Shown piece after piece: positions 1 through 10,924 of a stretch of DNA of 64,000 nucleotides. Origin of the DNA: Platynereis dumerilii (taxonomy: Eukaryota > Annelida > Polychaeta > Phyllodocida > Nereididae); the NCBI GenBank assembly GCA_026936325.1, contig JAPTHN010000008.1, forward strand, positions 17,638,259 to 17,702,258, given 5' to 3'. The notes beneath the pieces are model-generated. The model did not search any database. It saw only the letters and a program-made list of their open reading frames with translations, and was not told where the DNA came from. The translations under genes were made by a program, and so were the position numbers. How positions within the stretch are numbered: the stretch's first letter is position 1; every line of letters starts with the position of its first letter.

Positions 1-213
1 ATGAATCAGCATACATCATATCTAGCACCATACGTGTCAATAAACAAACTCATTAACTTATAAATGGTATAAGGAAACCCCGAGGTAACTGCGAATGAAG
101 TGACAAAGCCAGTTTGCAAAATCAGGGCAAATCCTGACTAGAATCAGACAAGATCCACTGCCCTGGACACGCCCGTAACATGTTAAAATTTCTTGGCAAA
201 ATAGCGACAGCCC

Positions 214-376
214 CAGTGGAGTAACAGGGGGATCACGAGTGGGAGGCACCTGGGGGGGCATGCAATTCTCTGGGGGTGGGGGGCACTAACTGTATATTTT
301 AGCCAAAGTCAGGAAGTACATATGGGGCACCTGGGGGGCACAGGTCCGTGCCCCTCCCCCCATAGGGACACCACTG
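214..376. mobile_element. hAT-like MITE, family U, copy 1
   Basis: A 163-bp non-coding element starts CAGTGGAGT and ends CACCACTG, so the ends are short inverted repeats of the hAT type. It is bounded by an 8-bp target-site duplication with one mismatch: gacagccc at 206-213 and gacagcgc at 377-384. The interior is rich in G and C runs. A second copy of the same family lies at 9053-9215. No transposase is present, so it would have moved in trans. Confidence 0.75.
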
Positions 377-599
377 GACAGCGCCCCGTGAAACAGCTGT
401 CCCGTACACTTATGTTCCATGCATTGGGAAAGCACAACCTGTTCGGAATTTTGTATTTTCATACAAATGAGGCGCAAAATCTGCAAATTGCAAAAATTCC
501 ACTTGGTACATATTTTATTCTTTCACGCAAATTCCCTCCAATCCCCATTTTCCTTGCATTTCTTTATAAAATGTCTGCCTGGCACAGAGGACACTGCTG

Positions 600-790
600 T
601 TGGCCCAAATGAATGGTCCTCATTCATCTCTAAAGCAAAATTGGACGTTGGCACTATAGCATTGTCCACCTTGACACATCACTTGTTGTCTCCTTGTAGG
701 TGCTGGAGCAGCAAACAAAATGAATGAGGACACAACTGGGGCAAAGACATCAAGTGTCATGAGTGATAACTCATGTTGGATATTAGGGCT
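600..790 (+). repeat. Dispersed repeat family J, copy 1
   Basis: The stretch around the shared motif aaatgaatgaggacacaac recurs at 22570-22960 in the same direction and at 26060-26335 inverted. The common core runs from a 'gctg..gcagcaaac' motif through 'tcatg..gatattaggg'. No open frame is shared by the three copies, so I read it as a non-coding dispersed repeat of unknown class. Confidence 0.6.
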
Positions 791-2344
791 GGACGTGCTG
801 TTTATTTTTTTCTTGGTAGCATTTCAAATATTATTATACCTAAAGCGGGGTAAAGCTGGCAATCCTGGGGAAAGCTGGCAATCCGGGGGAAAGCTGGCAT
901 GCTATTTTAACCCACTTAATGGAAGAAATGCCAACTTTCCTCACTTTCACAGGTTTATTTGGTATGCGGAGTATATCACTTTAGAGATCTTTTTTGGTCT
1001 CTTTTTCTGCCTGATGCAACATATCTATTTATTTTTTCTTCTGTGTTTTCTATGATTATATTGATATGTAGAATAAAATGAAGAAGTTTATAAAAACATG
1101 TGATTCCAATTAACTTTGTCACATTTATACCTGTATCCATGATCGAGTCTCCAATTCTGTTATTGTACCTATTGCCCAAAAAGTAAGGCAACGCATCTGA
1201 CATTTGTGCAAAACATCTTTAGGTAATAGCTCTATATGATCCATGCGAACTAACTTTCCAACTTTTTGCATGCACCAGTGTGACAAAAGTGACCTGTATC
1301 CATTGTTATTGCATTGCCAGAGAAGTAAGGCAATATGTCTGAGCAACTTCTTTAGATAAATAGATAGACAGATATGGTAAGTGCTGCCCTCTAAGCACAT
1401 ATCTGGGGGCTCACGAGGGTTGATAAATGAGAATGGAGAGAGAGCGGGGGTCCTCAACATTTTACACATTTAACCAGTGTGAGGGATCATTTTCTTGCCC
1501 AGCATAGACAGTATCTATTAGACACTGATACAAGGGGCCACCAATTTACGTAACATCTCATCCAAACGACATCCAGCAGGGATTTTGCTCATGAAGGTAT
1601 ACTGAAAATTTTGGGTTCCCCATCCAAGCAGAGACCTTCAGTGGAGCAGACAGGTACCTAAACCACTTTAATTGAGTGACTTTTGTACAAACACACTTTA
1701 GGCCAGACAAAATTTTTATTCCTAGCTTTTTGGTTTGGCGGACCTAACAGATTACCTGCCTATAAATAAAAAGCAATTAGGCCTACACGCAATTTTTATT
1801 TGAATTGAAATAAATAAACATTTCAGCTTTTTTATGAAAGCTAAATGACTGGAATTGAAGTATATTTTACAACAATATCTAAGAAGCTGAAGACCAATTA
1901 TGCCTTGCCTAATAACACTTCCACATGCTAATCTTGTCTATCCGGTAATATGTCCGACAAAATAAAATGAGGTAATGACTCATTTATACACACAGCATGT
2001 AAACAGATGTTCTCTCACTATTTTTACTCCTGGTAAAAAGTATTTTAAAACTATTTCTGCAAGTGTCTTGTCAAGGTTGAATTGTAAGTTGGAACACCTG
2101 GCTGTCCACAGTCCTTGAAGAGCTATCTCTTGCTGCTTTTAAGCGTCTCAACACCTACACATAAGCACTTACAGGGTCCAGGCATCAGCTTTTACAGCCA
2201 CTGGTTTCCTGTTATAAGACACCAATTTCATTGTCATAAAAGTCTCTCTTACATTGTGGTAAATGTAAATATAACAGGTTTAATATCTGTGGTCCTCATA
2301 TGAGCTCGGCTGACTGTACAATTACATCCTTGACAGGCCTGATC
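791..2344. other. No gene seen; short repeats only
   Basis: I find no coding region with recognisable similarity. A small direct triplication built on 'aaagctggcaatcc' sits at about 850-900. Two copies of repeat family V lie at 1128-1215 and 1285-1370, both containing 'agtaaggcaa' followed by 'tctga'. The rest is unassigned AT-rich DNA. Confidence 0.6.
1128..1375 (+). repeat. Repeat family V, two adjacent copies
   Basis: Two related blocks of about 90 bp carry 'cctgtatcca', then 'gttattg', then 'aagtaaggcaa', then 'tctga'. A third copy with the same order of motifs is at 5525-5640. They are diverged from each other and non-coding; their class is unknown. Confidence 0.55.
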
Positions 2345-2566
2345 AAGCTTGAATCGTTCTCAACTCCCTGGGGAGCATACACCCGGTTGCAGCAAATTTC
2401 ACGCGCTCCTTTGTTAAGCATTCCACAATTGCCATCTCTGCCTATTGCCAAGTTCCCATTTGCACCTGGGTCGAGTGAAGCAGTGGTTTAAGGAGGTTCT
2501 GCTCATTTCCTCCATGCCGTGACTGGGGTTAGAACCCGTGACCATGCACTAGGCCGCGACATCTCT
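2345..2566 (-). repeat. tRNA-derived SINE-like repeat K, copy 1
   Basis: On the minus strand the 5' end shows a tRNA-like head: gcggcctagtgcatggtc followed by a B-box-like gggttctaacccc near 2530. The body then runs through 'gatggcaattgtgga'. A plus-strand copy with the same order of blocks is at 5805-5990. The element abuts the outer edge of the large inverted repeat. No 3' tail is clearly visible. Confidence 0.5.
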
Positions 2567-4124
2567 CCTCAGGATGCAAAATGCACAGAAAGTACTCCCT
2601 GTTGCAGGTGGAAGGCAGTCACATAAGACAAGTAAGTTTCATAACAATGGGGACTGCAGTATAAACTATATGCCAGATCACTTTTCTTTCTTGGAGCCAT
2701 CTTGGCAAACCAGTAGTTTGGCGAAGACAAACATGGAGTGGGAACTTGACCATCTTGGCACAGTATTTCTGCCGAGTGATAAAGGGATTGTCAGGCAGCA
2801 AACAAAAGGAAGGACTCTTTCACCACCGTCAATAGTATTGCTATTCTGAGCAGACTCTCGCAAGCAAATGCAATTCGCACTTATTTCTGTGCCTGCAGTA
2901 GTCTTTTTCTTCTTCTTTGTTTTGCTCACACACAAATGAGAACTTTAAAAAGGTTCACACTTCTTTGTCACTACCCTCCAGTTGTCTCTGTAGCCAATTA
3001 CCTTTCGATATCTATATCTGAAATATCATTATTATGTTTCCTACAAATTGGTAACTGATCTTCCTTCAGGTCTTTTTAATGGTTGGCAAAAATAATTGAA
3101 GGCTTGCTGCCTGAACATTCAGTGGTAATCTTGATAATAACCAAGCTGGTTTAATGTTCTTGTCTGATGATACACTCGATGTTCTTTTATATCTTCATTT
3201 GAAATTTACTCAGGATACCTCCAAAAGTTGTCTCAGTGGCATTCTCTAGAACAGATCTAGTTTGCAGACAAACACAGTCCCTCTTTGCCAAACAGCTTTC
3301 AATGGAGGAGACTGGAAGTTTTCAATGACCTGATTCCGTTCACAAGTAAATCTAGTTCTTTGCCTTGTAAAAGCAGCAAGTGTTTTTTACACTTATATCA
3401 CCGAGCTTAAATTCAAACAAGCAATGTTTCACCTATTTAGATATTAAGTAAATTAGTGTAACTACAGAATTTAATTGGGTCATACTGCCGTCTGGAATGC
3501 TGGACAAGCACAAATAAACCCACACTGCGGCCATTCTCATATTAAAATCTTTGTTGGTCTTGTGTCTTGAGTGCTCAATGAAACCTTCAGGCTTAACTGT
3601 ACTCAATTTAACTTTTTCATTCTCACTGCATGTTCTCACTTTTTTCATAGTTCCCAAGGGAGTCTGCTGTGACCCAGAAGTGTTGGTGACATGCCAGTTG
3701 CCCAACACATTGTTGTGATAAGGCAGGTGCTCAGTCATGGCTAACCTTGTAAAAGCAGCCATCATAAATATTCATACAGCCTCGTGTAATGTTGGCTTCA
3801 GCTTTTGTCCACAAGGATTACTGATGTTGGGTTTATCTTTGAAATAGTTGGGTCTACTTTGTGTGACTTTGCAAGCTCTATACCTCATAAAATTCCTGAC
3901 GCACATAAGAGCGTTGAGCAAACCAATAATGCTGGCCGATGATGCAGTGATCACCTCTGAATGTGACCATTATCATAAAGCACCAGAGACTGAGTGCGAC
4001 TACAAATGGTCTCATTACAATGGCAAAGATATCTCATTCCAGACTGGGTTAAGCATCAAGCCAGCCACTGTGACAGAAGACACTGCAAAGACCTTTCCCA
4101 ATGGTTAACTTGAAAACGCACAAC
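2567..4124 (+). repeat. Large inverted repeat F, left arm
   Basis: This 1.56-kb block reappears in inverted orientation at 6063-7734. Matching landmarks include cctcaggat/atcctgagg at the outer edges, the 'cagatcacttttctttcttgg' neighbourhood near 2677, and the 'catgccagttgcccaaca' neighbourhood near 3692. Short open frames are present in both arms at matching places but show no known domain, so I read them as by-products of repeated DNA. The inner part (from about 3520) also exists as a direct copy at 4646-5330 and a diverged copy at 10925-11420. Confidence 0.8.
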
Positions 4125-4132
4125 CTTTTTTC

Positions 4133-4567
4133 CAGGGCTTTGGAGTCGGGTAGTAAGTGAACCGACTCCGACTCCCAACTCCTTTGCCTTTCTGAAAAAC
4201 AACTCCGACTCCTTAGGTCTCCTAAATTCCGACTCCGACTCCCGATTCCGCTTATCGGCATTATTTCACACAAATATTACATGATTAACAGCGTCCAAAA
4301 AGTGCTTCCACAAATTTTCCATTGGCTTTTGCTCTTGAATTCATATGTACTTGTTAAGGAAGTTTTGCTTAAAATTCAAGATACATTTCACTTTTATGAA
4401 ACTGGGTTTTTGTGAATTATATTAATTGTTTTTATGGAGTTAGGAGTCACTAAATTAATTTTCGACTTCGACTCCATGTGAAAATCAAAGTTCAACTCCG
4501 GCTTCACCCAAAAACCTCTGACTCCACGACTCCGACTCCCGACTCCGACTCCAACTCCAAAGCCCTG
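4133..4567. mobile_element. hAT-like MITE G rich in GACTCC repeats
   Basis: The ends are inverted: CAGGGCTTTGGAGTCGG at the left and its complement ending AAAGCCCTG at the right. A perfect 8-bp target duplication, cttttttc, lies at 4125-4132 and 4568-4575. The empty site can be read directly in the neighbouring tandem copy of repeat F near 5248. Both ends are low-complexity (gactcc)n-like DNA; the middle is AT-rich and non-coding. It inserted after repeat F was duplicated. Confidence 0.88.
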
Positions 4568-4645
4568 CTTTTTTCCAATCTCATCTTCCACAGAGATATC
4601 CCCCTAACACTTTCAGTGCACTTTTTCGTGGCTTTTTACTTTGTC

Positions 4646-5330
4646 TCACACTGCGGCCATTCTCATATTAAAATCTTTGTTGGTCTTGTGTCTTGAGTGC
4701 TCAATGAAACCTTCAGGATTAACTGTACTCAATTTAACTTTTTCATTCTCACTGCATGTTCTCACTTTTTTCATAGTTCCCAAGGGAGTCAGCAGTGACC
4801 CAGAAGTGTTGGTGACATGCCAGTTGCCCAACACATTGTTGTGATAAGACAGGTGCTCAGTCATGGCTGATTTTGTAGAAGCAGCCATCATGAATATTCA
4901 TACAGCCTCGTGTAATGTTGGCTTCAGCTTTTGTCCAAAAAGATTACTGATGGTAGGTTTATCTTTGTAATAGTTGGGTTCACTTTGTGTGACTTTGCAA
5001 GCTCTATACCTCATAAAATTCCTGTCGCACATAAGAGCAAACCAGTAATGTTGGCCGATGATGCAGTGATTACCTCTGAATGTGACCATTATCATAAAGC
5101 ACCAGAGACTGAGTGCGACTACAAATGGTCTCATTACAATGGCAAAGATATCTCATTCCAGACTTGGTTAAGCATCAAGCCATGCACTGTGACAGAAGAC
5201 ACTGCAAAAACCTTTCCCAATGATTAACTTAAAAACACACAACCTTTTTTCCAATCTCATCCTCCACAGAGATATCACTCTGACACTTTCAGTGCACCTT
5301 TTTCATGGCTTTTTACTTTGTCTCACAATA
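4646..5330 (+). repeat. Repeat F, tandem second copy of the inner arm
   Basis: This is a direct repeat of 3519-4124 plus 4576-4650, the two parts of that copy now being separated by MITE G. Blocks such as 'ttgagtgctcaatgaaacc' and 'cctgtcgcacataagag' are shared. It shows a unit of about 680 bp that was duplicated in tandem before MITE G inserted. Confidence 0.8.
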
Positions 5331-5524
5331 TTTAGATGAAGGTCAACATCAATGCAAAATTTTTCAGAGTTCATTGAACAGAAGGCGTAGATCTCAACAT
5401 ATTTTACATAATACCATTTCACCCTCCCCAATAGTCATCAATTTTTCAAAGTGTGACTTTCCTTTGTGATATACAGTGTATAACCTAATATGATTCATCT
5501 CAATTTTCTTTCCATCTCTTGGCG

Positions 5525-5640
5525 AAAGTGACATAAATGACCTGTATCCAGTTACTGTACAACCGTATCTCCCATTTTGTTACTGTGTTGCCAGAAAAGT
5601 AAGGCAAAACATCTGACATTTGAGCAAATCTTCTTGCACA
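5525..5640 (+). repeat. Repeat family V, copy 3
   Basis: It contains cctgtatcca, then ttgttactgtgttgccag, then aagtaaggcaaaacatctga, in the same order as the two copies at 1128-1375. Non-coding. Confidence 0.55.
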
Positions 5641-5804
5641 AACACATTTTAGGCTGAACATCATTACTTCTAGATTTTTTAAAAATCATAAATATTTACA
5701 GTTATTGTCATCCTGTCTAAATACATTTAAATGAATATGTTCTTGACAAGAAAGGAAAGGCCTAATAAAGATACTGTGGCAAAGTGAATACGGTACTAAC
5801 TTAT

Positions 5805-5990
5805 TTAGCAACTAAGACATTGCAGGTTTGACTCTCAGCCGTGGCATAGAGGCTCTGAGCAGATCCTCCATAACTCTTTGCTTTATTCCACCCAAGTATA
5901 AACGGGCAGTTGGCTACATAGAGTGATGGCAATTGTGGATCAACTGAGCATTGCGGCACTTAAAATAGGTGTCTTACCAGAAAGTTGAAA
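5805..5990 (+). repeat. tRNA-derived SINE-like repeat K, copy 2
   Basis: The head has 'gcaactaagacattgcagg' followed by a B-box-like ggtttgactctc near 5825, then the shared body through 'gatggcaattgtggatcaac'. It matches the reverse complement of 2345-2566 block by block but is diverged. This order (A-box-like, B-box-like, unrelated body) is what tRNA SINEs show. Confidence 0.5.
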
Positions 5991-6062
5991 AAGGCTCATG
6001 CATGAACAGGCCTGCCAAGGGTTTAATGGTATAGTTGACCAACCATACCATCATGAAGTCAG

Positions 6063-7734
6063 CTGTGTGTTCTTAAATGAATCATTGGAAAGGGTTCTTG
6101 CAGTGTCTTCTGTCATACTGGCTTAATGCTTAACCCAGTTTGGAATGGGATATCTATGCCATAGTAATGAGACCATTTGTAGTCATACTAAGCCTCTGAC
6201 ATTTTATGATAATGGCCACATTCAGAGGTGATGAACTGTATGCTCGGCCAGCATTAGAGAGGTTTTGCTGCACGTTCACGTGTGACGTATACGTGTACAA
6301 GTGCTATCTAATTACATTGTAGTCATGGCAACCCCCACGTACACGTCACACGGAAACGTGTAGCAAAACCTCTCTATTATAGGTTTGCTTTACCCTCTTA
6401 TGTGCGACAGGAATTTTCATGAGGCATAGAGCTTGCAAAGTCACACAAAGTAGACACAACTATTTCAAAGATAAACCCAACATCAGTTATCCTTGTGGAC
6501 TAAAGCTAAAGCCAACATTACGGGAGGCTGTATGAATGTTTATGAAGGCTGCTTTTACAAGGTAAGCCATGACTGAGCACCTGCCTTATCACAACGATGT
6601 GTTGGGCAACTGGCATGTCACCAACACTTCTGGGTCACTGCAGACTCCCTTGGGAACTACTAAAAAAAGAAAAACATGCAGAGAGAATGAATAAGTTTAA
6701 TTGAGTATAGTTAAGCCTGAAAGTTTCATTGAACACTTAAGACACAATCAACAGAGATTTTAATGTGATAATGGCCGCAATGTGGGTTTATTTGTGCTTG
6801 TTTAACTTTCCAGGCAGCTGTATGACCCAATTAAATTCTGTAGTTACACAAATTTACTTTATTAACATAAGTTAAACAGTGCTTGTTTGATTTGAAGCTC
6901 GGTAACACAATATATTTGACAAAGCAAAGAACGAGATTTATTACTTGTGCATGGAATTAGGTCATTGTACACCACCAGTCGCCTCCATCTAGAGTTGTTT
7001 GGCAAAGAGGGAATGTGTCAGTCTGCAAAAAAGATCCGTTCAAGGGAATGCCCCTCAGACAGCTTTTGAAGGTCTCCTGAGTATATAATCAAGGCAAGAA
7101 CAATAAACTGGCTTGGTTGTTATCAAGATTGCCACTGAGACATTAGGCCAACAAGCCTTCAATTATTTTCGCCAACCAATAAAAAGACCTAAAGGAAGAT
7201 CAGTTACCAATTTGGCGAGAAACATCATAAAGAAGTAAATAAATCAATATTTCAGTATAAGAAATGAATATTTCAGATATGAACTATATAAGTTATATGG
7301 GCTATAAGAGACACATGGTGACAATGAAGTTGAACAATTTGAACCAGTTTGTTCTCATTTGTGTGAGTAAGACAAAGAAAAAGAAAAGAGACTTACTACA
7401 GGCATAGATATAAGTGCATATTGCATTTGCTTGCGAGAGTCTGCTCAGAATAGCAATACTATTGACGGTGGTGAAAGAGTCCTTCCTTTTGTTTGCTGCC
7501 TGACAATCCCTTTATCACTCAGCAGAAATAGTGTGCCAAGATGGTCAAGTTCCCACTCCATGTTTGTCTTCGCCCTACTACTGGTTTGCCAAGATGGCTC
7601 CAAGAAAGAAAAGTGATCTGGCATATACTTTATACTGCAGTCCCCATTGTTATGAAACTTACAAGTTTGTCTTATGTGACTTCCTTCCACCTGCATCAAG
7701 TAATATTTTCAGTGCATTTTGTATCCTGAGGAAA
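6063..7734 (-). repeat. Large inverted repeat F, right arm
   Basis: This is the reverse complement of 2567-4124, recognisable throughout (for example 'gatgtgttgggcaactggca' near 6597 and 'agtgatctggcatatactt' near 7611). It is interrupted by MITE H at 6257-6374. Divergence between the arms is moderate, with several small indels, so the structure is not recent. Confidence 0.8.
6257..6374. mobile_element. Short TA-flanked MITE H with long inverted ends
   Basis: This 118-bp element begins GAGAGGTTTTGCT and ends AGCAAAACCTCTC; the inverted ends extend to about 35 bp each with few mismatches. It is flanked by TA at 6255-6256 and 6375-6376, as expected for Tc1/mariner-type insertion. The uninterrupted site can be read in the left arm of repeat F near 3930. 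The inverted ends are dense in ACGT cores (gtgtgacgta, tacacgtcac). Confidence 0.8.
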
Positions 7735-7959
7735 GACCACAAAACAAGGGAGATCTTTTTTTAATGACAATTTTTTGGATAACACTCATTGTAACAATTA
7801 CTTATTTGTCAATGCAAAAACAACTTGTATAGCAAAGAACAACTCTTCTAGAGATAATTTATTCATTCGGAGGTCCTTTTGGACTGATGACTTTTCTGCA
7901 GTGGGCCTAAATGATGCAGAGGTGTCAAAAATGTAACTTTGTGTCCGTTTTCCCCATCA

Positions 7960-8420
7960 AAACTTAATGGGTGCCTTATTGGGCAACTGAGGTCCATGGC
8001 GTCTTGCAGGGATCTGCCTCTAAGTTTGTCCACCCAGAATTATCTCATCGATTGATATCTTGTGATAATAGGGGCTATATTGTCCTGCCGAGAAACTTGA
8101 CAGAACGAACCTTGATCCAGTTTGGCTGATGCCTGGTCTTGTTTGAAGATCAAATTATCTGTAACACCGTATGTTTTATCTATCCAGGGCTTCAGAAGAT
8201 CTTTCAAGATGTTAATATGTGCTTTTCCTGTGATTTCAACACCCTAATCATCAACCATATGATGGCTTTGTTTTTTAAACCTTATAATGGCCATAGTTCA
8301 GGCTGAAATTGCTCTAGCACCTTCGTGCTTATAATGAATTGTGCCTCTGTCTTCTCATTTTCATTTTATGTTGTACTTATTTTGTCCAGTGAAGCTCAGT
8401 TGCTTCAAAATTGCTAAGGG
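7960..8420 (-). pseudogene. Decayed Tc1/mariner-like transposase
   Basis: Reading the minus strand, a piece near 8250-8105 gives GVEITGKAHINILKDLL followed by PWIDKTYGVTDNLIFKQDQAS, which resembles the Tc1/mariner block leading to the second catalytic Asp (the F-QD-A motif). Further along, near 8050-7990 in another frame, is GWTNLEADPCKTPWTSV, like the W-x-x-LEA-C-P-H-SV block that follows the third catalytic residue. Stops and frame changes separate the blocks. Clear terminal repeats were not found. The identification rests on motif order. Confidence 0.5.
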
Positions 8421-9052
8421 GCCGTGATCAACCCAAAGTAGTAAAAACGCAGGAGCATTCCCGGCTTCCATTCTGTCTGCAATAAAAAAGGTAATGACCC
8501 ATTTCAATTATTAAACAATTTTCCAAAGATCGAACATACTTGGCTTGCATACACAATAATTACCAAGGCACTGGCTCAATCATGGCAGCCTGAAAAATGA
8601 CGTATCAACTGTAAAGTTTTTTTGTGACCACCCTGTAGAGTAAAAGTTGCCACACCCCTTTTACTAGTCCAGCACCCTATTCACTTTGCCATGGAACCTT
8701 TACAAGGTCTTTCTTGTCAATATTTTCCTGTAACAATAAGAAAATATGATGTTTGCAATCATTATGAAGAAAATTAAAATGAAATTTGGGAATGGAAATG
8801 AATCATTCAGTAATAATCATATCCATTATCGCTGAGCTTTCACAGAAACCAAATATTCAGTTATGATCTCCAGACTAGACAAATCTCCGCAATTATGGAA
8901 ATAATTTGTCATTTAGTGTTCACAATGCTACAAGACAATCAGTGCTCATAACGTTTAATGCTTAATCGCATTCTGTGAGCCATTATGTAATATTACTGCT
9001 CATAACTTGTAACCCACAGAGTCAAATTCAAACAAGGCTATTCAAACAAGGC
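8421..9052. other. No gene seen
   Basis: Unassigned AT-rich DNA of 632 bp without an ORF or repeat I can name. Confidence 0.5.
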
Positions 9053-9215
9053 AATGCCCCCCCCCCCCGATTCTCTGGGGGGGCACTCTCTGTACTATTT
9101 GTATATTTTAGCCAGAATTGGAAAGTTCATATGGGGGGCACCTTGGGGGACACAGGTCCAATATGGGGGGGCACGTGCCCCCCCCCCCCCGTGCCCTCCC
9201 ATGGGGACGCCACTG
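9053..9215. mobile_element. hAT-like MITE, family U, copy 2
   Basis: It matches 214-376 in order: a C run, 'gattctctgggggg', 'ttgtatattttagcca', 'gttcatatgggg', 'cacaggtcc', a G run then a C run, and the end GGGGACGCCACTG. The right terminal repeat is intact, but the left terminus is lost in a C run, so no target duplication can be read. The 9168-9190 stretch is a G run followed by a C run, a strong hairpin. Confidence 0.65.
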
Positions 9216-9706
9216 CCTCTAATTATCTCTGCTGGGATTCTCAATATATGAAAAAAGGAAGAAAGGCCAACAATAAATATTATATTTCCCAGCACTTATC
9301 CACCTCTTTAAATTTTATAGGAAAGAGTGTCATTTTTCTATCGAAATTCTGATGGTCGTGACGTTGGATATGCTTCTAAAGAGATCGATGGATAATGGAT
9401 ATTTTTGATGAATCATGAAATATCTGATATGTCTACACGAAACTTGGAGAATATGTATTTGTATTTTCCAAAAAAACTGATGTCTCTCATAGAGCATTCT
9501 TCTGGATATTCCATTTGATTATATAAGATTTTCTTTCAATATATCCAAGTGATTTTTTACCTGAAGAGACTTTCACCAATCCACTCTGGATGGCTTCCTC
9601 AGTACAAATGGTGTTGTTGTTCCTGTGGAATGATTGTGTCATAAACGTGTGAAAGCTTGTAACTGCCAGAGTCTCTGTTTATAGCCTTAAACAAAGAAAA
9701 ACTTGT

Positions 9707-10569
9707 TTGGAATCGTACTTGGATACCTCATTGCAATCAGTGGATAGACAACTCGTCAATCAACACATCAACAATGCCAGCGAAACAGAATATCAAAGAA
9801 CAAAGGCTCGACATCTTCAGAAATTGGAAAGACTGCAAGAGAAAAGAAAATCGCCTGATGAAGTGGACCTGTCAGGCACTCAATTGAAGAGGTGGGTCAT
9901 CAATCTCTCTAAGACTACTCTCAATGATTATGAAAACAGAGTACTGGCAAAAGGTTTAAATTTTGCTGTATCCCCTCAAAGAATACCGAAAGATGACTTC
10001 ATTGTTGCAACAGAACAAGCCAGTTGGTGTCTTCCCCAAGAACAGAAAGACAAACTGCGGGTGGAAATTACAAGTATTTTGCGCTCTGCCAGACCTCCAA
10101 AGCCTAATTTTTCAAAAGCTGAGAATCTTGCTTTAGAAGCCCTCAGAAAGAAGACGGATATTATGGTCCTACCAGCAGACAAAGGACGTGCCACAGTTAT
10201 CATGGACAAGTGTGAGTATCGGATCCAGGGGGGGGGTTCAGGGGGTTCAAATCCCCCCTTGGGCCCAAGCCAAAAAGAGAATTGCACTAAGACCCCCCGC
10301 CGCAAAACCTTCAACCCTTCGGGCTTCTCATCCTGTGGTACTCTCATCACTGCGCCTAAACCTCCCCCCCATCCCAAATTCCTGGATCCGCTCCTGAGTG
10401 TGAGTATGAGGAAAAAATGAGCTGCATGCTGAGTGATAAAGACACTTACGAACCTTTGCAGAGAGATCCCACTAAGAAATACAAAGCAGAATTGATAAAG
10501 ATACTCAGCCAATTCGTAACTGACAACAAGATCACCAAGGACCAGTACTGGACCATAATATTCGTCTAG
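9707..10569 (+). mobile_element. Penelope-like element fragment (N-terminal part)
   Basis: The translated sequence has the hallmarks of the region before the reverse transcriptase core in Penelope-like elements of the Neptune/Poseidon type: a basic coiled N-terminus, then WVINLSK...VLAKGLNFAVSP, then ILRSARPPKPNFSKAE, then IMVLPADKGRATVIMDKCEY. Similarity resumes after an inserted MITE (10220-10397) with a DKDTYEPLQRDPTKKY block. The reverse transcriptase core and GIY-YIG endonuclease are not present, so the element is broken and only its front part remains. A hammerhead-like motif on the opposite strand at 9560-9602 may belong to an adjoining copy. Confidence 0.8.
10220..10397. mobile_element. 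hAT-like MITE B inside the Penelope fragment
   Basis: A 178-bp insert starts CGGATCCAGG and ends CCTGGATCCGCTCCTGA, so the inverted ends match except that the left end lacks about 7 bp. The sequence gtgtgagtat occurs on both sides (10210-10219 and 10398-10407), consistent with an 8-bp target duplication plus chance bases. The interior has G and C runs and no ORF of its own. Confidence 0.8.
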
Positions 10570-10924
10570 GCACACTTCCAGAAATTAAATCATTCAGAGA
10601 ATAAAAATACCGCCTACTGGTGACTTTAAAAGAGTATTTCATTACCTTCTTTCCACTGCAAGATTTCATAAGAAAACAGTTATTCATACATTGGCCCAGG
10701 CTCCCATGCCGTAGCATTTTTCGGTGTTCAAAGAACTTCAGTTGGGTAGAAGGTTGCAGTGACCAACAGTTGCAAGATTATAATTCTGATATGTCATAAA
10801 CTGGGGCACAATATTCAGGGTGCAGACATATTAAAGGTTGTCTAGCAAAGGCAATGATCAGGAAACGTTTGACCAAGCCACAAAAACAGCTTTACATTTT
10901 TTTTTGTATCTCATTGCTTATTTA
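10570..10924. other. No gene seen
   Basis: 355 bp of unassigned sequence between the Penelope fragment and the third copy of repeat F. Confidence 0.5.

Larger units (their letters stand above)
5331..6062. other. Spacer of the inverted repeat; two small repeats
   Basis: No coding region is recognised. The stretch holds the third copy of family V (5525-5640) and the plus-strand SINE-like repeat K (5805-5990). The remainder is unassigned. Confidence 0.55.

Noticed and set aside
2574-2849. Open frame with a counterpart in the inverted arm at 7445-7699
   Set aside because: Similarity follows the DNA of the inverted repeat beyond the frame on both sides; no known domain and low-complexity ends.
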